From Eubacteriaceae bacterium ES3 (GTDB lineage: Bacteria; Bacillota; Clostridia; Eubacteriales; Eubacteriaceae): a stretch of DNA of 64,000 bases. Made by a program: the position numbers and the translations under genes. This document shows positions 52,358-61,145 of this stretch, in pieces. The notes under the pieces are model-generated. The model did not search any database, was not told where the DNA came from, and was given only the letters and a program-made list of their open reading frames with translations. The stretch spans positions 2,908,680 to 2,972,679 of the forward strand of contig CP130741.1 in NCBI GenBank assembly GCA_030586155.1, read 5' to 3'. Every line of letters starts with the position of its first letter. The first letter of the stretch is position 1.

Positions 52358-55300
52358 ATGCTTAAGAAACTTAATTTATGGTCGATTGTAATCGGTTTAC
52401 TATTACTGCCCCAGACCTCCTGGGCAGCCGAACTCCAGTCCGGCCCCTTAAACCCTGATTTTATCACCTATCAGTAGGCTATGGAAAGTGACATCAATAC
52501 CGCCTCTGCCGAATATAACGGCGTAATCCCCTCGCCAATTTACCCAACTCAAACTACCACGACGGCAAGCCAAACCCTTCCGGAATCATATGATCTACGG
52601 GATTACGGCCTGACCGCTCCAGTCGGCAATCAAAACCCCTGGGGTGCCTGCTGGACTTTTGCCACGATGGGGTCACTGGAATCTTATCTAAAACAGGAAA
52701 TGGCAACAGAAGTCGACCTGTCCAAAAACAATCTGGTTTGGAATAACGGTTTTGACTATTCTCAACCCGCTACTGGCGGCAACTATTTAATGGCTACCGC
52801 CTACCTGGCCCGTTACAGCGGTCCGGTCAGCGAGGAGAACGATCCTTATCTGTCGGCCTCACAGCAAGGTCTGTCTCCCCTTTATCACATCCAAACCGTG
52901 CAGGAGATTTATGGTGATTCTACTGCTATCAAGGAAGCCATTTTAAATGGCGGTGCCGTTGGCACTTTCATCTATTCGGAAACTGGCAACAGCGACTACT
53001 ATAATCCTCAAACTTACGCTTATTATTATAATGGTAGCCAGGCTATCAGCCATGCTGTTCAAATTGTTGGTTGGGACGACAATTATGACAAAAACAACTT
53101 CGCCACCACTCCGGAAGGCAATGGTGCCTGGATCATCCAGAATTCTTATGGTGAAGACTTTGGCGACGGCGGCTTTTTTTACATATCCTATTACGACAGC
53201 AACGTCGGTAATGAAGTAGCTGTCTTTCACAATGCTGAATCCACCGATAATTATGACCGTTCCTATCAGTACGATTATCTGGGCTGTATCTCAACCCGCG
53301 GCTATGGCCTTCAAAATGCCTGGGGAGCCAATATCTTTACCGCTTCCGATGCTGAAGAACTGGACGCTGTCTCGACTTATGCGGCCGCTCCCAACATGAC
53401 TTTTGAAATTAGCATTTATACCGATCTGACGGATGCGGCTGATCCGACCAGCGGAACCCTTCAGACGACCCAGACAGCATCTTATGATCTGGTTGGCTAT
53501 TATACCGTTGCCCTGGACAATCCGATAACACTTGCCGCCTTTGAATCCTTCTCAGTCGTGATCAAATATACAAACCCGTGGAGCACCATGCCAATTCCGG
53601 TAGAAGAACCGCTTCCTTATTACAGCAGTCAGGCCTCAGCCAACCCTGGCGAAAGCTTTGTATCGACCAACGGCATCGATGGCTGGGAGGATATCTCTCT
53701 TAATGAAACCAACGTCTGCATCAAGGCCTTTACTAATGATATCGAGCCCAGCTCTGAAAGCCAGCAGGTCACCATCGATTACCGCACCCATATCCAGAAT
53801 CAGGGCTGGCAGGATACTAAGGGAAATGGCGAAATCAGCGGGTCTACCGATAAAAGCTTGCGGCTGGAAGGGATTCAGATTCAGCTTGATCCTGAGAGCT
53901 ACAATTTGGGTATATCCTACCGAACCCACGTTGAAAACCTGGGCTGGCAGGACTGGTCTTATGATGGCGAGATGAGTGGAACCTCCGGCCAGGCACTACG
54001 CCTGGAAGCCATTGAGCTTGCCTTAACCGGGTCGGATGCTGATTTGTTTGAGCTAACCTACAGGGTCCACTGCCAGAATGTCGGCTGGATGGACTGGGTT
54101 GAAAATGGCCAGACGGCCGGCACCGAAGGACAGGGCCTGCGTCTCGAAGCTATTGAAATCACTCTGACCAGAAAAGCCACTTCCGAAACCACAGTTACCA
54201 ATCTGACAACCAAAGCCGACGATCAGGCTATCGACCTTTTCTGGCTGCCCGTTGACGGCGCCAGCGTATATCAGATTGATATATCAACAGACGGTCAAAA
54301 CTATGAAGTCCGTCAGGATTCCTGGCCGGACACTACTGCACATGTCATCGACCTGACTCCGGGAACCCGCTACTGGTTTAAAGTCCGGGCGGTAACAGAA
54401 TCCGGCACGGGAAACTGGTCTGATCCCGCCACTGCGGTTGCTAACGTTGATGATCAGGGGACTGCCTTTACCGGCAACCTGCTTTTAATTACCAACGAAT
54501 CAACCGATATTACCACCACCCAGTCGACAGGCACCCTGCCAGCCCTGTCCGTATCGGCACAGACAGAAACTGCTGTCGAAAACTCCGGGACACGGGGAAT
54601 TGACCGCATCGTCCAGTCTGACATCCCTTATGATCTGACCAATCTCGATCTTTCGACCCTGCAAACCAGCGAAACCTATATCCTGGATGATACCCGTTCC
54701 TTTTATGTGACCAGCTGGACCGAAGACGATCCGGCGCCAATTACCGGTCGCTGTGCCTATGACGGCCAGTTTGTACAGGTTTGGGTTGACAATGCCGAGG
54801 ATGCTGTGGTTAAACTGACTGATGATCAGGCTGCCGAAATAGGTACAGAATTTGACTCGATTATTTATCCGCTGGTCACCGAGAATTTCTATTCAGTCTC
54901 TGACCTGGACGGTAACGGTAAAGTCGCCATTCTCTGTTTTGATATTGACAGCGATGCTGCTAAAGCAGAAATTCCAAATACTTTTACTGCCGGCTACTTT
55001 TCTACGGTAGATCTGCTGCCTGAGGGATACTATGATCAGCCTTCCAATCAGATGGAAATCTTTTACATTGATACCTATCCGACAATGATGGAAAGCTACA
55101 AAAATCTGGATGTCACTAACCCCATTGTTTCTCGAGTTTATCCCTATTTAGCTCACGAATTTCAGCATATGGTCAACTTCAACCGTAATGTTCTCGAAGA
55201 ACATGACCCTTATTGGTGTGATACCTGGCTCAATGAAGCCCTTTCAATGGCATCCGAAGATCTTTATTTTGAAACAAAAGAAACTGAAAATCTGACCAGA

Positions 55301-55789
55301 GACGAAATGCTCACAGGATATAACGGCAACCAAGCGTCAGAAATTGCCGCCGGCAAATCGCTTCTTGACTGGGATGATAGTATGGCTAATTATCAACTCT
55401 CTTATCTCTTTTCCCAGTATCTGCGAACTCGCATCGATCAGTCTCGGGGTGAGGGGCAAGGGATTTTGTCCTATCATGACATCCTCACTGATTCCTGCAA
55501 TGATTACCAGGCCGTTGAACATGTCATTCAAAGCCAGATTGATGAAGACTTAACTTTTGGCGAATTTATGACCCAGTTCCGGGCCGCTATCCTGTTAAAA
55601 GCCGACTCCGGTCCCTATGGCTTTAACGGCGAAGATGGTTTTGATGAACTTCAGACTCAGCTTTATTCCGGCACTCTAACCCAGCTTGAGGGCGGTGGTG
55701 CGATTGTGACTCAAATCAACTCAGACTTTACACCATACCCAGGCGCAGCAGGTAATGATATTCGCTTTACAGGGATATTTGAAAAATAA
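52358..55789 (+). CDS. Secreted double protease (papain-like plus HEFQH metallopeptidase) with ChW and FnIII; in-frame TAG at codon 40
   Basis: The natural start is ATG 52358 (AAAGGAAGAG upstream): signal peptide MLKKLNLWSIVIGLLLLPQTSWA, then ELQSGPLNPDFITYQ, a TAG at 52475-52477, and the frame continues to 55789. An ATG at 52481 opens the remaining 1102 residues but has no signal peptide. Counting from 52481: C1A peptidase (about 35-235) with catalytic Cys in GACWTF, His in SHAVQIVGW, Asn in IIQNSYGE; a lectin-like region; three ChW repeats (about 431-563); fibronectin III (570-655); and a zinc-metallopeptidase-like C-terminal part with HEFQH near 891 and WLNEALSMASEDLYF after it. Predicted cell-surface or matrix protease. 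Whether it is expressed depends on the TAG: read-through, recent mutation, or sequencing error. Confidence 0.85.
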
Positions 55790-55875
55790 TATCTACAAAC
55801 CTGCTATCATTTTCGAGCCGGCTAGAATAGTGTGATTAAAATTCCATGTTTTTAAATTATCTCACGATATCAAAT

Positions 55876-55916
55876 AACCTGTATCCGGTAATCACCTGAT
55901 ACAGGTTTTATTTTTA
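55876..55916 (+). terminator. Intrinsic terminator of the protease gene
   Basis: AACCTGTATC...GATACAGGTT followed by TTATTTTTAATTT. A similar stem (ACCTGTATC/GATACAGGT) recurs at 60600. Confidence 0.85.
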
Positions 55917-56014
55917 ATTTAATGGGTAGAATTATTAAATTGAACTAAGCGAAAATTCTTCCACAACGGAAACCATTGTCGATTCATCATTGATAGCAAA
56001 TAAAATAATTAATC

Positions 56015-56043
56015 TTGACAAGCGTAAAATCTAGGTATAAGAT
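56015..56043 (+). promoter_or_regulatory. Promoter of the glpP operon
   Basis: TTGACA (56015-56020), 17 bases, TAAGAT (56038-56043). Confidence 0.65.
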
Positions 56044-56059
56044 AGTAATGTAATCTTTT

Positions 56060-56166
56060 ACAAAAGAATAGCACAGGGCAAGAGTTGAAGAGATGCCCGT
56101 ATGATACTTAGGGTGGCTAAGCCGGGTTTTTCGGATCAGCCCTTTGTATGATGCGGGCTTTTTTAT
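56060..56166 (+). promoter_or_regulatory. Structured leader with terminator, probable GlpP antitermination target
   Basis: After the promoter come a hairpin GGGCA...TGCCC (about 56079-56101), segments GGCTAAGCC and CCGGGTTTTTCGG, and a terminator AGCCC-TTTGTATGATGC-GGGCT-TTTTT (about 56139-56165), 50 bases before glpP. GlpP-type proteins bind nascent leaders and prevent termination when glycerol-3-phosphate is present, so autogenous antitermination is likely. Confidence 0.6.
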
Positions 56167-56216
56167 TTGTTTTACCATCCTATCTATCATTCTGAAAATA
56201 TTTCGAGAGGTCAAAT

Positions 56217-56801
56217 ATGCAAACTCACGTTCAACAAACAGACGAAATCCAAAATCTTTTTAACCATTCCGTTATTCCTTCGGTTAATCACCGGAAAGAA
56301 CTGCTGTTAGCCATGGAGCAATCTGAAGTTGAATGGATTATGCTAAAACTTGGCGATATCAATACACTTCCCCAGCTTGTCAAAAGCATTCATCAGTCCG
56401 GCAAAAAAGTTATGGTACACCAGGATTCCATCAAAGGCATAGCAAAAGATAAAATGGGAATCAATTTTATGGCAAGCTGCTCTGTGGACTGTATTATCAC
56501 CAACCGAGCTGCCTGTATCAAACCAATCCGAGAGGCTGGGATGATTTCAGCTTTCGGATTGTTTGTAATTGATTCGGAAGCCTGTCGAACGGGAATGCTT
56601 TATATTAAAGAATATCAGCCGGATCTGATCACTCTGATGCCAGGTTCAATCCCCGATCAGGTCATTGATCGTATCAAAACTGAAACCCACAAACCATTTA
56701 TTCTTGGTGGCCTAATCACCGAACATGCTCAGATCAGCCATGCCATAGATGTCGGCGCTGCAGCTATTGCCAGTAGCCAAAGAGAACTTTGGAATAGATA
56801 A
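56217..56801 (+). CDS. glpP: GlpP-family glycerol-3-phosphate-responsive antiterminator
   Basis: 194 residues, matching the GlpP family throughout: GKKVMVHQDSIKGIAKDKMGINFM (about 62-85), VDCIITNRAACIKPIREAGMISAFGLFVIDSEA (about 90-125), LITLMPGSIPDQVIDRI (about 138-154), PFILGGLI near 162. In Bacillus, GlpP with glycerol-3-phosphate stops premature termination of glp transcripts. GAGAGG precedes ATG 56217. It leads an operon with an SGNH esterase, an amidohydrolase and an FGGY kinase, and is preceded by a leader terminator on which it may act. The kinase product may be the effector. Confidence 0.9.
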   Translation: MQTHVQQTDEIQNLFNHSVIPSVNHRKELLLAMEQSEVEWIMLKLGDINTLPQLVKSIHQSGKKVMVHQDSIKGIAKDKMGINFMASCSVDCIITNRAACIKPIREAGMISAFGLFVIDSEACRTGMLYIKEYQPDLITLMPGSIPDQVIDRIKTETHKPFILGGLITEHAQISHAIDVGAAAIASSQRELWNR

Positions 56802-56840
56802 ATCAGTAACCAAAATTTAAAAATATATGGAGGAAAAACA

Positions 56841-57485
56841 ATGAAAAACATTATGATTTTTGGTGATTCTAACACCTGGGGATGGGATCCATCTAACGAT
56901 CTGGTAGAAACCATCAAACGCTGGCCCGATGATGTACGTTGGGCAGGTATTCTACAAAAAGAATTGGGCGAAGATTACAAAATCATTCCCGAAGGTTTAA
57001 ATGGCCGTACAACGGTCTGGGATGATCCGATTGAAGAATATCGGTGTGGAAAACAACATATCATTCCTCTGCTCGATACCCACGCCCCACTTGATCTGGT
57101 CATTATTATGATTGGTACCAATGACTTGAAAGATCGCTACACTGTCACCGCCCAGGACATTGCCAACGGCGCCGGTCTGATTCTCGATAAAACACTGGCC
57201 CAAGCGGGTGCTTTCGGACCGGAAGGACCTAAGGTTCTCTTTATCGCACCGCCACCTCTGGGACCAATTGAAAATGGTATTTTTAAATTTATGTTCGCCG
57301 GTAACCGGGAAAAATCTGAACAAATGACTGAATTTTATAAAGCAGTAGCCGTCAGCCGTGGAGTTCCCTTCTTTGATGCGGCTTCAGTTGCCAAAGTCAG
57401 TGATATCGATGGCCTCCATATGGGCGCCGATGCACACGCTGCCCTGGGAAAAGCTATCGCGCTGGAAGTCAGAAAAATACTGTAA
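56841..57485 (+). CDS. SGNH/GDSL-type esterase (arylesterase-like)
   Basis: 214 residues. All SGNH blocks are visible: GDSNTWGWDP (Ser 10, block I), the Gly of NGRTT (block II), GTNDLKDR (block III, about 97), DGLHMGADAH (catalytic Asp/His, block V, about 193). No signal peptide, so cytoplasmic. The family hydrolyses small esters; together with the following amidohydrolase and kinase it may release a polyol from an ester. GGAGG precedes ATG 56841; 40 bases follow glpP and nine precede the next gene. Confidence 0.92.
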   Translation: MKNIMIFGDSNTWGWDPSNDLVETIKRWPDDVRWAGILQKELGEDYKIIPEGLNGRTTVWDDPIEEYRCGKQHIIPLLDTHAPLDLVIIMIGTNDLKDRYTVTAQDIANGAGLILDKTLAQAGAFGPEGPKVLFIAPPPLGPIENGIFKFMFAGNREKSEQMTEFYKAVAVSRGVPFFDAASVAKVSDIDGLHMGADAHAALGKAIALEVRKIL

Positions 57486-57496
57486 AGGAGACTATG

Positions 57497-59041
57497 ATGA
57501 AAAAAGGATTGGCTTTAGTAAACGGTAAAGGAATCACAATGGAAGAAGAACATCCTTTTTGCGAAAGTATCTATATTCGCGATGGCATCATTAAAAGCCT
57601 GGGCACAAACACAGAAATCAAAAATCTGGCCCAGTCTGAAAGTTCCCTAATCATCGATCTGCAGGGAAAGACCTTTGTCCCAGGCTTACATGATTGCCAT
57701 GTTCATATGATGAGCACGGGCTTGACGGCCATCGGAATTAATCTTTATGACTGTCACAGTGTCCAAACAGTTATTGAAAAACTTCAGACTGAACAGTCAG
57801 ATGATCCTCAGGAGTGGATTTTCGGCTATGGCCTGGATGAGTCCAGACTCTTTGAAAAAAGGCCGCCTACGGCTGATGAACTGGACTCAGTTTTTAAAAA
57901 ACGTCCTGTATATCTGCTTGACCGGGGACTGCATTATACACAAGTCAATACGATTGCCATGCAGATTATGGAGATTTCCGGTGATGAAGAAGGTCTCGGT
58001 CGTGATGAAGCCAATCAGCCCAATGGCCGCCTTCATGGCCATGCCAACAGTCACGCCCGAAAATATTTTTTTGACAAGTTAAGCGTCAAGCAGCGGGAAG
58101 ATGCTATCCGTCACACTGCAAAAGTAGCATCGGAAATGGGTGTCACTACTATTCATGCCATGGAAGGGGGAGATCTGGCATCAGATGAGGATATCCCGGT
58201 CTTTCTGGAAATAATGGATGATCTGCCCGTTCATGTAGTCCTGCACTGGTGCTCTACTCAAGTCGAAAAGGCGGTCAGCAAAGGGCTGAAAATTGTTGGC
58301 ACCGATATCCTTCTGGATGGTTCAATTGGCTCGCGCACCGCCGCTTTTAATGAGCCCTATGCTGACGATGAAAACTCAGTGGGCATCCTCTATTTTTCCA
58401 ACGAATGGGTTACCAATTATATTTTAAAAGCCCATCAGTCTGGTCTGCAAACCGGTTTCCATGCCATTGGCCAGCGGGGCATCCATCAGCTTTTAGACTG
58501 CCTGGAGAAAGCACTTGAAATCTATCCGATTGAAGATCACCGTTTTCGCATTGAGCACTTTGGTTTTCCTGACCCGGCCGATATCGTCCGGGCTAAAAAG
58601 CTGGGAGCTGTGATTTCGACTCAACCAGCCTTCACCTACCTGCGCGGAGGCCCGGGTAGTGTTTATGAAGATCGGGTCGGCAGTGACCGCAGTCAACGGG
58701 CTTATCCGCTAAAGGAATTTCTGGAGGCCGGGCTTTTGGTAAACGGCGGTTCTGATTCCAATGTGACACCCATCAACCCTATGCTGGGCATTCATGCGGC
58801 TGTTAATCCGCCATATTCAGAAAATGCCATTACTGCCTATCAGGCACTCCGGCTCTTTACCATTGATGGCGCCTATACCGCTAAAGAAGAAACTACCCGA
58901 GGCAGTCTTTTACCAGGAAAAGCCGGAGATATCACCGTTCTTAGTGACAATCCTCTAGCTATAACACCTGATAAGCTTAAAGATCTGACTGTTGAAATGA
59001 CTATTTCAAACGGAAAAATTATGTATCAGAAAGGTGAATAA
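57497..59041 (+). CDS. YtcJ-like metal-dependent amidohydrolase
   Basis: 514 residues; ATG 57497 is six bases from AAGGAG and preferred over the adjacent ATG 57494. Amidohydrolase-3/YtcJ layout: a small beta domain, the metal motif GLHDCHVHMMS (HxH, about 67-77), HAIGQRG (about 325), IEHFGF (about 352), and the terminal Asp in NGGSDSNVTPINP (about 418), closing with a second beta segment. Family substrates are amides, imides or cyclic ureas; the real one is unknown. It sits between the esterase and the kinase with almost no gaps, its stop overlapping the kinase region, so it belongs to the same pathway. Confidence 0.9.
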   Translation: MKKGLALVNGKGITMEEEHPFCESIYIRDGIIKSLGTNTEIKNLAQSESSLIIDLQGKTFVPGLHDCHVHMMSTGLTAIGINLYDCHSVQTVIEKLQTEQSDDPQEWIFGYGLDESRLFEKRPPTADELDSVFKKRPVYLLDRGLHYTQVNTIAMQIMEISGDEEGLGRDEANQPNGRLHGHANSHARKYFFDKLSVKQREDAIRHTAKVASEMGVTTIHAMEGGDLASDEDIPVFLEIMDDLPVHVVLHWCSTQVEKAVSKGLKIVGTDILLDGSIGSRTAAFNEPYADDENSVGILYFSNEWVTNYILKAHQSGLQTGFHAIGQRGIHQLLDCLEKALEIYPIEDHRFRIEHFGFPDPADIVRAKKLGAVISTQPAFTYLRGGPGSVYEDRVGSDRSQRAYPLKEFLEAGLLVNGGSDSNVTPINPMLGIHAAVNPPYSENAITAYQALRLFTIDGAYTAKEETTRGSLLPGKAGDITVLSDNPLAITPDKLKDLTVEMTISNGKIMYQKGE

Positions 59042-59045
59042 AAAG

Positions 59046-60533
59046 ATGAAATACATTTTAGGTATTGATGAAGGCACCACCGGCGTTAACGTTATGATTT
59101 TTGATCACGAGGTGAATATCATTGGTCAGGCATATTCGGAATTCACCCAGCACTTCCCCCAGCCGGGATGGGTTGAACATGACGCTGAAGAAATCTGGGA
59201 AGTCACAATGAAAATGGTTTCCCAGGCTCTGGAAAACGGTGATGTCAAACCGGATCAGATTGAAGCCATCGGCATCACCAACCAGCGTGAAACGACTGTT
59301 TTTTGGGATAAAAATACCGGAATGCCGGTTTGCCGGGCCATTGTCTGGCAGGATCGCCGAACGCTTCCCATCTGTGAGGCCCTGGAAGCCAAAGACGGCG
59401 CTGGGATTGTTGACCGGACCGGGATGGTCATCCTGCCTAATGATGCCGCCACAAAAATCCGCTGGTTACTGGATAATGACGACGCTGTTAAAAAAGGCGT
59501 TGATAAGGGAGACCTGCTTTATGGAACCATCGATACCTGGTTGGTCTGGAAACTGACTGGTGGAGCCGCTCATGTCACCGACTATTCCAATACCTCAGTA
59601 ACCCTTCTGTTAAACGCCAGAACCCTTGAGTATGATGAATGGATTCTCAATGAATTACAGATCCCCAGAGATATTTTGCCAGAGCTACGTTCATCCAGCG
59701 AAATTTATGGCATGACCGATGCCGATGTCTTTTTTGGTGCAAAAGTTCCAGTTGCCGGAATTCTGGGTGACCAGCAATCAGCAACTTTCGGTCAGGGCTG
59801 TTTGGAAAAAGGGATGGCCAAAAATACCTACGGCACAGGATCTTTCATGCTGATGAATACTGGAGACCAATATATTCCTCCATCTGACGGCGTTTTTTCA
59901 CCGGTTCTCTGGAATGCAAAGGGCCGCACTGATTACGGTCTTGAAGGTATGGCCGATGTTTCAGGCGCTGTTTTACAATGGCTTCGAGATGGTCTTGGAA
60001 TTATTTCCGATGCCAGTGAGGCAGAAGTACTGGCAATGCAGGTCGACGGCAGTTTAGGTGTTTATTTTGTCCCGGCTTTTGTTGGTCTTGGAGCACCCTA
60101 CTTCGATTCCTATGCCCGTGGTACAATTGTCGGTATTTCCCGTGGAACAACCAAACAGCATATTGCCCGTGCCGCTTTGGAATCAATGGCTTATCAGGTC
60201 AAGGATGCGTTTAATGTGATGGAAAAGAAATCCGGCGTTAAAATGTCGAAACTGCGTGCTGATGGCGGTGGTGCCAAAAGTGATTTTCTCCTCCAGTTCC
60301 AGGCTGATATTCTTGGTGTTCCGGTCGAACGCCCGGTTATTACCGAAACCACGACCCTGGGAGCTGTATACGCTGCTGGGCTGGCCGTGGGTTACTGGGA
60401 CAGCTTTGAAGAAATCGGACAATTCTGGAAAATTGAAAAACGCTTTGAACCACAAATCAGCGAAGAAAAACGCCAGGAACTCTGCGGTTTCTGGGATAAA
60501 GCTGTGAAACGGTCTGCTGGCTGGCTGAAATAA
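59046..60533 (+). CDS. glpK: FGGY kinase, glycerol kinase-like with altered substrate pocket
   Basis: 495 residues from ATG 59046 (AAAGGTG upstream; a GTG at 59034 lacks a ribosome site). Glycerol kinase scaffold with LGIDEGTTG (phosphate loop), QRETT (R81, E82), VWQDRR (W101) and GDQQSA (Asp about 243), all counterparts of the glycerol/ATP-site residues of E. coli GlpK. But the PYFSxTK segment that supplies Tyr135 is LPNDAATK here, so one glycerol contact is replaced, and DQGTTSSR is DEGTTGVN. It probably phosphorylates glycerol or a related polyol to a product that may feed GlpP. It ends the operon; a terminator follows. Confidence 0.88.
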   Translation: MKYILGIDEGTTGVNVMIFDHEVNIIGQAYSEFTQHFPQPGWVEHDAEEIWEVTMKMVSQALENGDVKPDQIEAIGITNQRETTVFWDKNTGMPVCRAIVWQDRRTLPICEALEAKDGAGIVDRTGMVILPNDAATKIRWLLDNDDAVKKGVDKGDLLYGTIDTWLVWKLTGGAAHVTDYSNTSVTLLLNARTLEYDEWILNELQIPRDILPELRSSSEIYGMTDADVFFGAKVPVAGILGDQQSATFGQGCLEKGMAKNTYGTGSFMLMNTGDQYIPPSDGVFSPVLWNAKGRTDYGLEGMADVSGAVLQWLRDGLGIISDASEAEVLAMQVDGSLGVYFVPAFVGLGAPYFDSYARGTIVGISRGTTKQHIARAALESMAYQVKDAFNVMEKKSGVKMSKLRADGGGAKSDFLLQFQADILGVPVERPVITETTTLGAVYAAGLAVGYWDSFEEIGQFWKIEKRFEPQISEEKRQELCGFWDKAVKRSAGWLK

Positions 60534-60599
60534 AAATAATTTGACCTCAAAATTGCGGTACCTCATAACAATTTAATCGCTTATAGTAATCAAAAATGA

Positions 60600-60643
60600 A
60601 AAAACCTGTATCCGGATAAACACATCATCAGATACAGGTTTTT
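60600..60643. terminator. Bidirectional terminator
   Basis: AAAACCTGTATC...GATACAGGTTTTT between the kinase and the leftward small secreted protein. Confidence 0.85.
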
Positions 60644-60669
60644 ATCATCTTACTCATCATAACTTTAAC

Positions 60670-60912
60670 TTATCGCTGTCCGCGACGCATTTCCAAGAAT
60701 TGCGGCTCATTATCGCATACACCATCGCCATCTTCATCGACGAAATTTTCATCATAAGTGCTGTCGTACTGGTACTGTTTTACGCCGTCGTTACCGATTC
60801 CCTGCCCTGTTCCATCACAAACGCCAGAGCCATTTTGAGGTGCTGCCATTACTGTTCCCGCTGTTCCAACCATCATCAATACTGCTAAACCTGCCATTAA
60901 TTTCTTAGTCAT
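60670..60912 (-). CDS. Small secreted EF-hand-like protein, copy 2
   Basis: 80 residues, near-duplicate of the gene at 48344: the same signal peptide (one Ser/Thr change), GVCDGTGQGIGNDGVKQYQYD, and the acidic loop DEDGDGVCD, ending MRRGQR instead of YHRGQR. Both cysteines are kept. The identical AAGGAGGAAGAAA ribosome site and 5' hairpin (GCGC...GCGC) are conserved as well, and the promoter repeats match. It is likely co-regulated with copy 1. Function unknown. Confidence 0.85.
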   Translation of the reverse strand: MTKKLMAGLAVLMMVGTAGTVMAAPQNGSGVCDGTGQGIGNDGVKQYQYDSTYDENFVDEDGDGVCDNEPQFLEMRRGQR

Positions 60913-60968
60913 TTTCTTCCTCCTTGTGCGCTTATTTTTGATGCGCTTTTATTTGATTTGTTGAACAT

Positions 60969-61024
60969 AGTATACTTTGTTTTAATGACATTGCCGTGTC
61001 ATCTTGAAGTCATTTCTGTGTCAT
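60969..61024 (-). promoter_or_regulatory. Promoter with four 11-bp direct repeats (copy 2)
   Basis: Leftward: ATGACACAGAA, ATGACTTCAAG, ATGACACGGCA, ATGTCATTAAA, then ACAAAG and TATACT (60969-60974). Spacing is identical to copy 1 at 48640, while the intervening bases differ, which points to selection on the repeats. Confidence 0.78.
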
Positions 61025-61077
61025 TCAATATTTTTATAGAAGTCATTAGACCTAATCGTTTTTTATCTGAATTCTAA

Positions 61078-61112
61078 AAAAAACCAACATAGCATAAACC
61101 ATGTTGGTTTTT
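61078..61112. terminator. Bidirectional terminator
   Basis: AAAACCAACAT...ATGTTGGTTTT with A/T tracts on both sides, just past the stop of the GLUG/ChW gene (61146), leftward. Confidence 0.85.
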
Positions 61113-61145
61113 TAAAAATTAAAAATACTCTATTCTGGGTATTTA

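Noticed and set aside
39705-52480. Pyrrolysine decoding of the two in-frame TAG codons
   Set aside because: TAG ends several intact genes here (for example at 14495, 38596, 48246) and neither gene is a methylamine methyltransferase. Kept only as something to check.
56060-56110. AGCACAGGGCAAG resembling the start of a c-di-GMP-I riboswitch
   Set aside because: The following GCAAAGCC and CGG-CCUAA elements are missing and the hairpin GGGCA/TGCCC does not fit; the context supports a GlpP leader.
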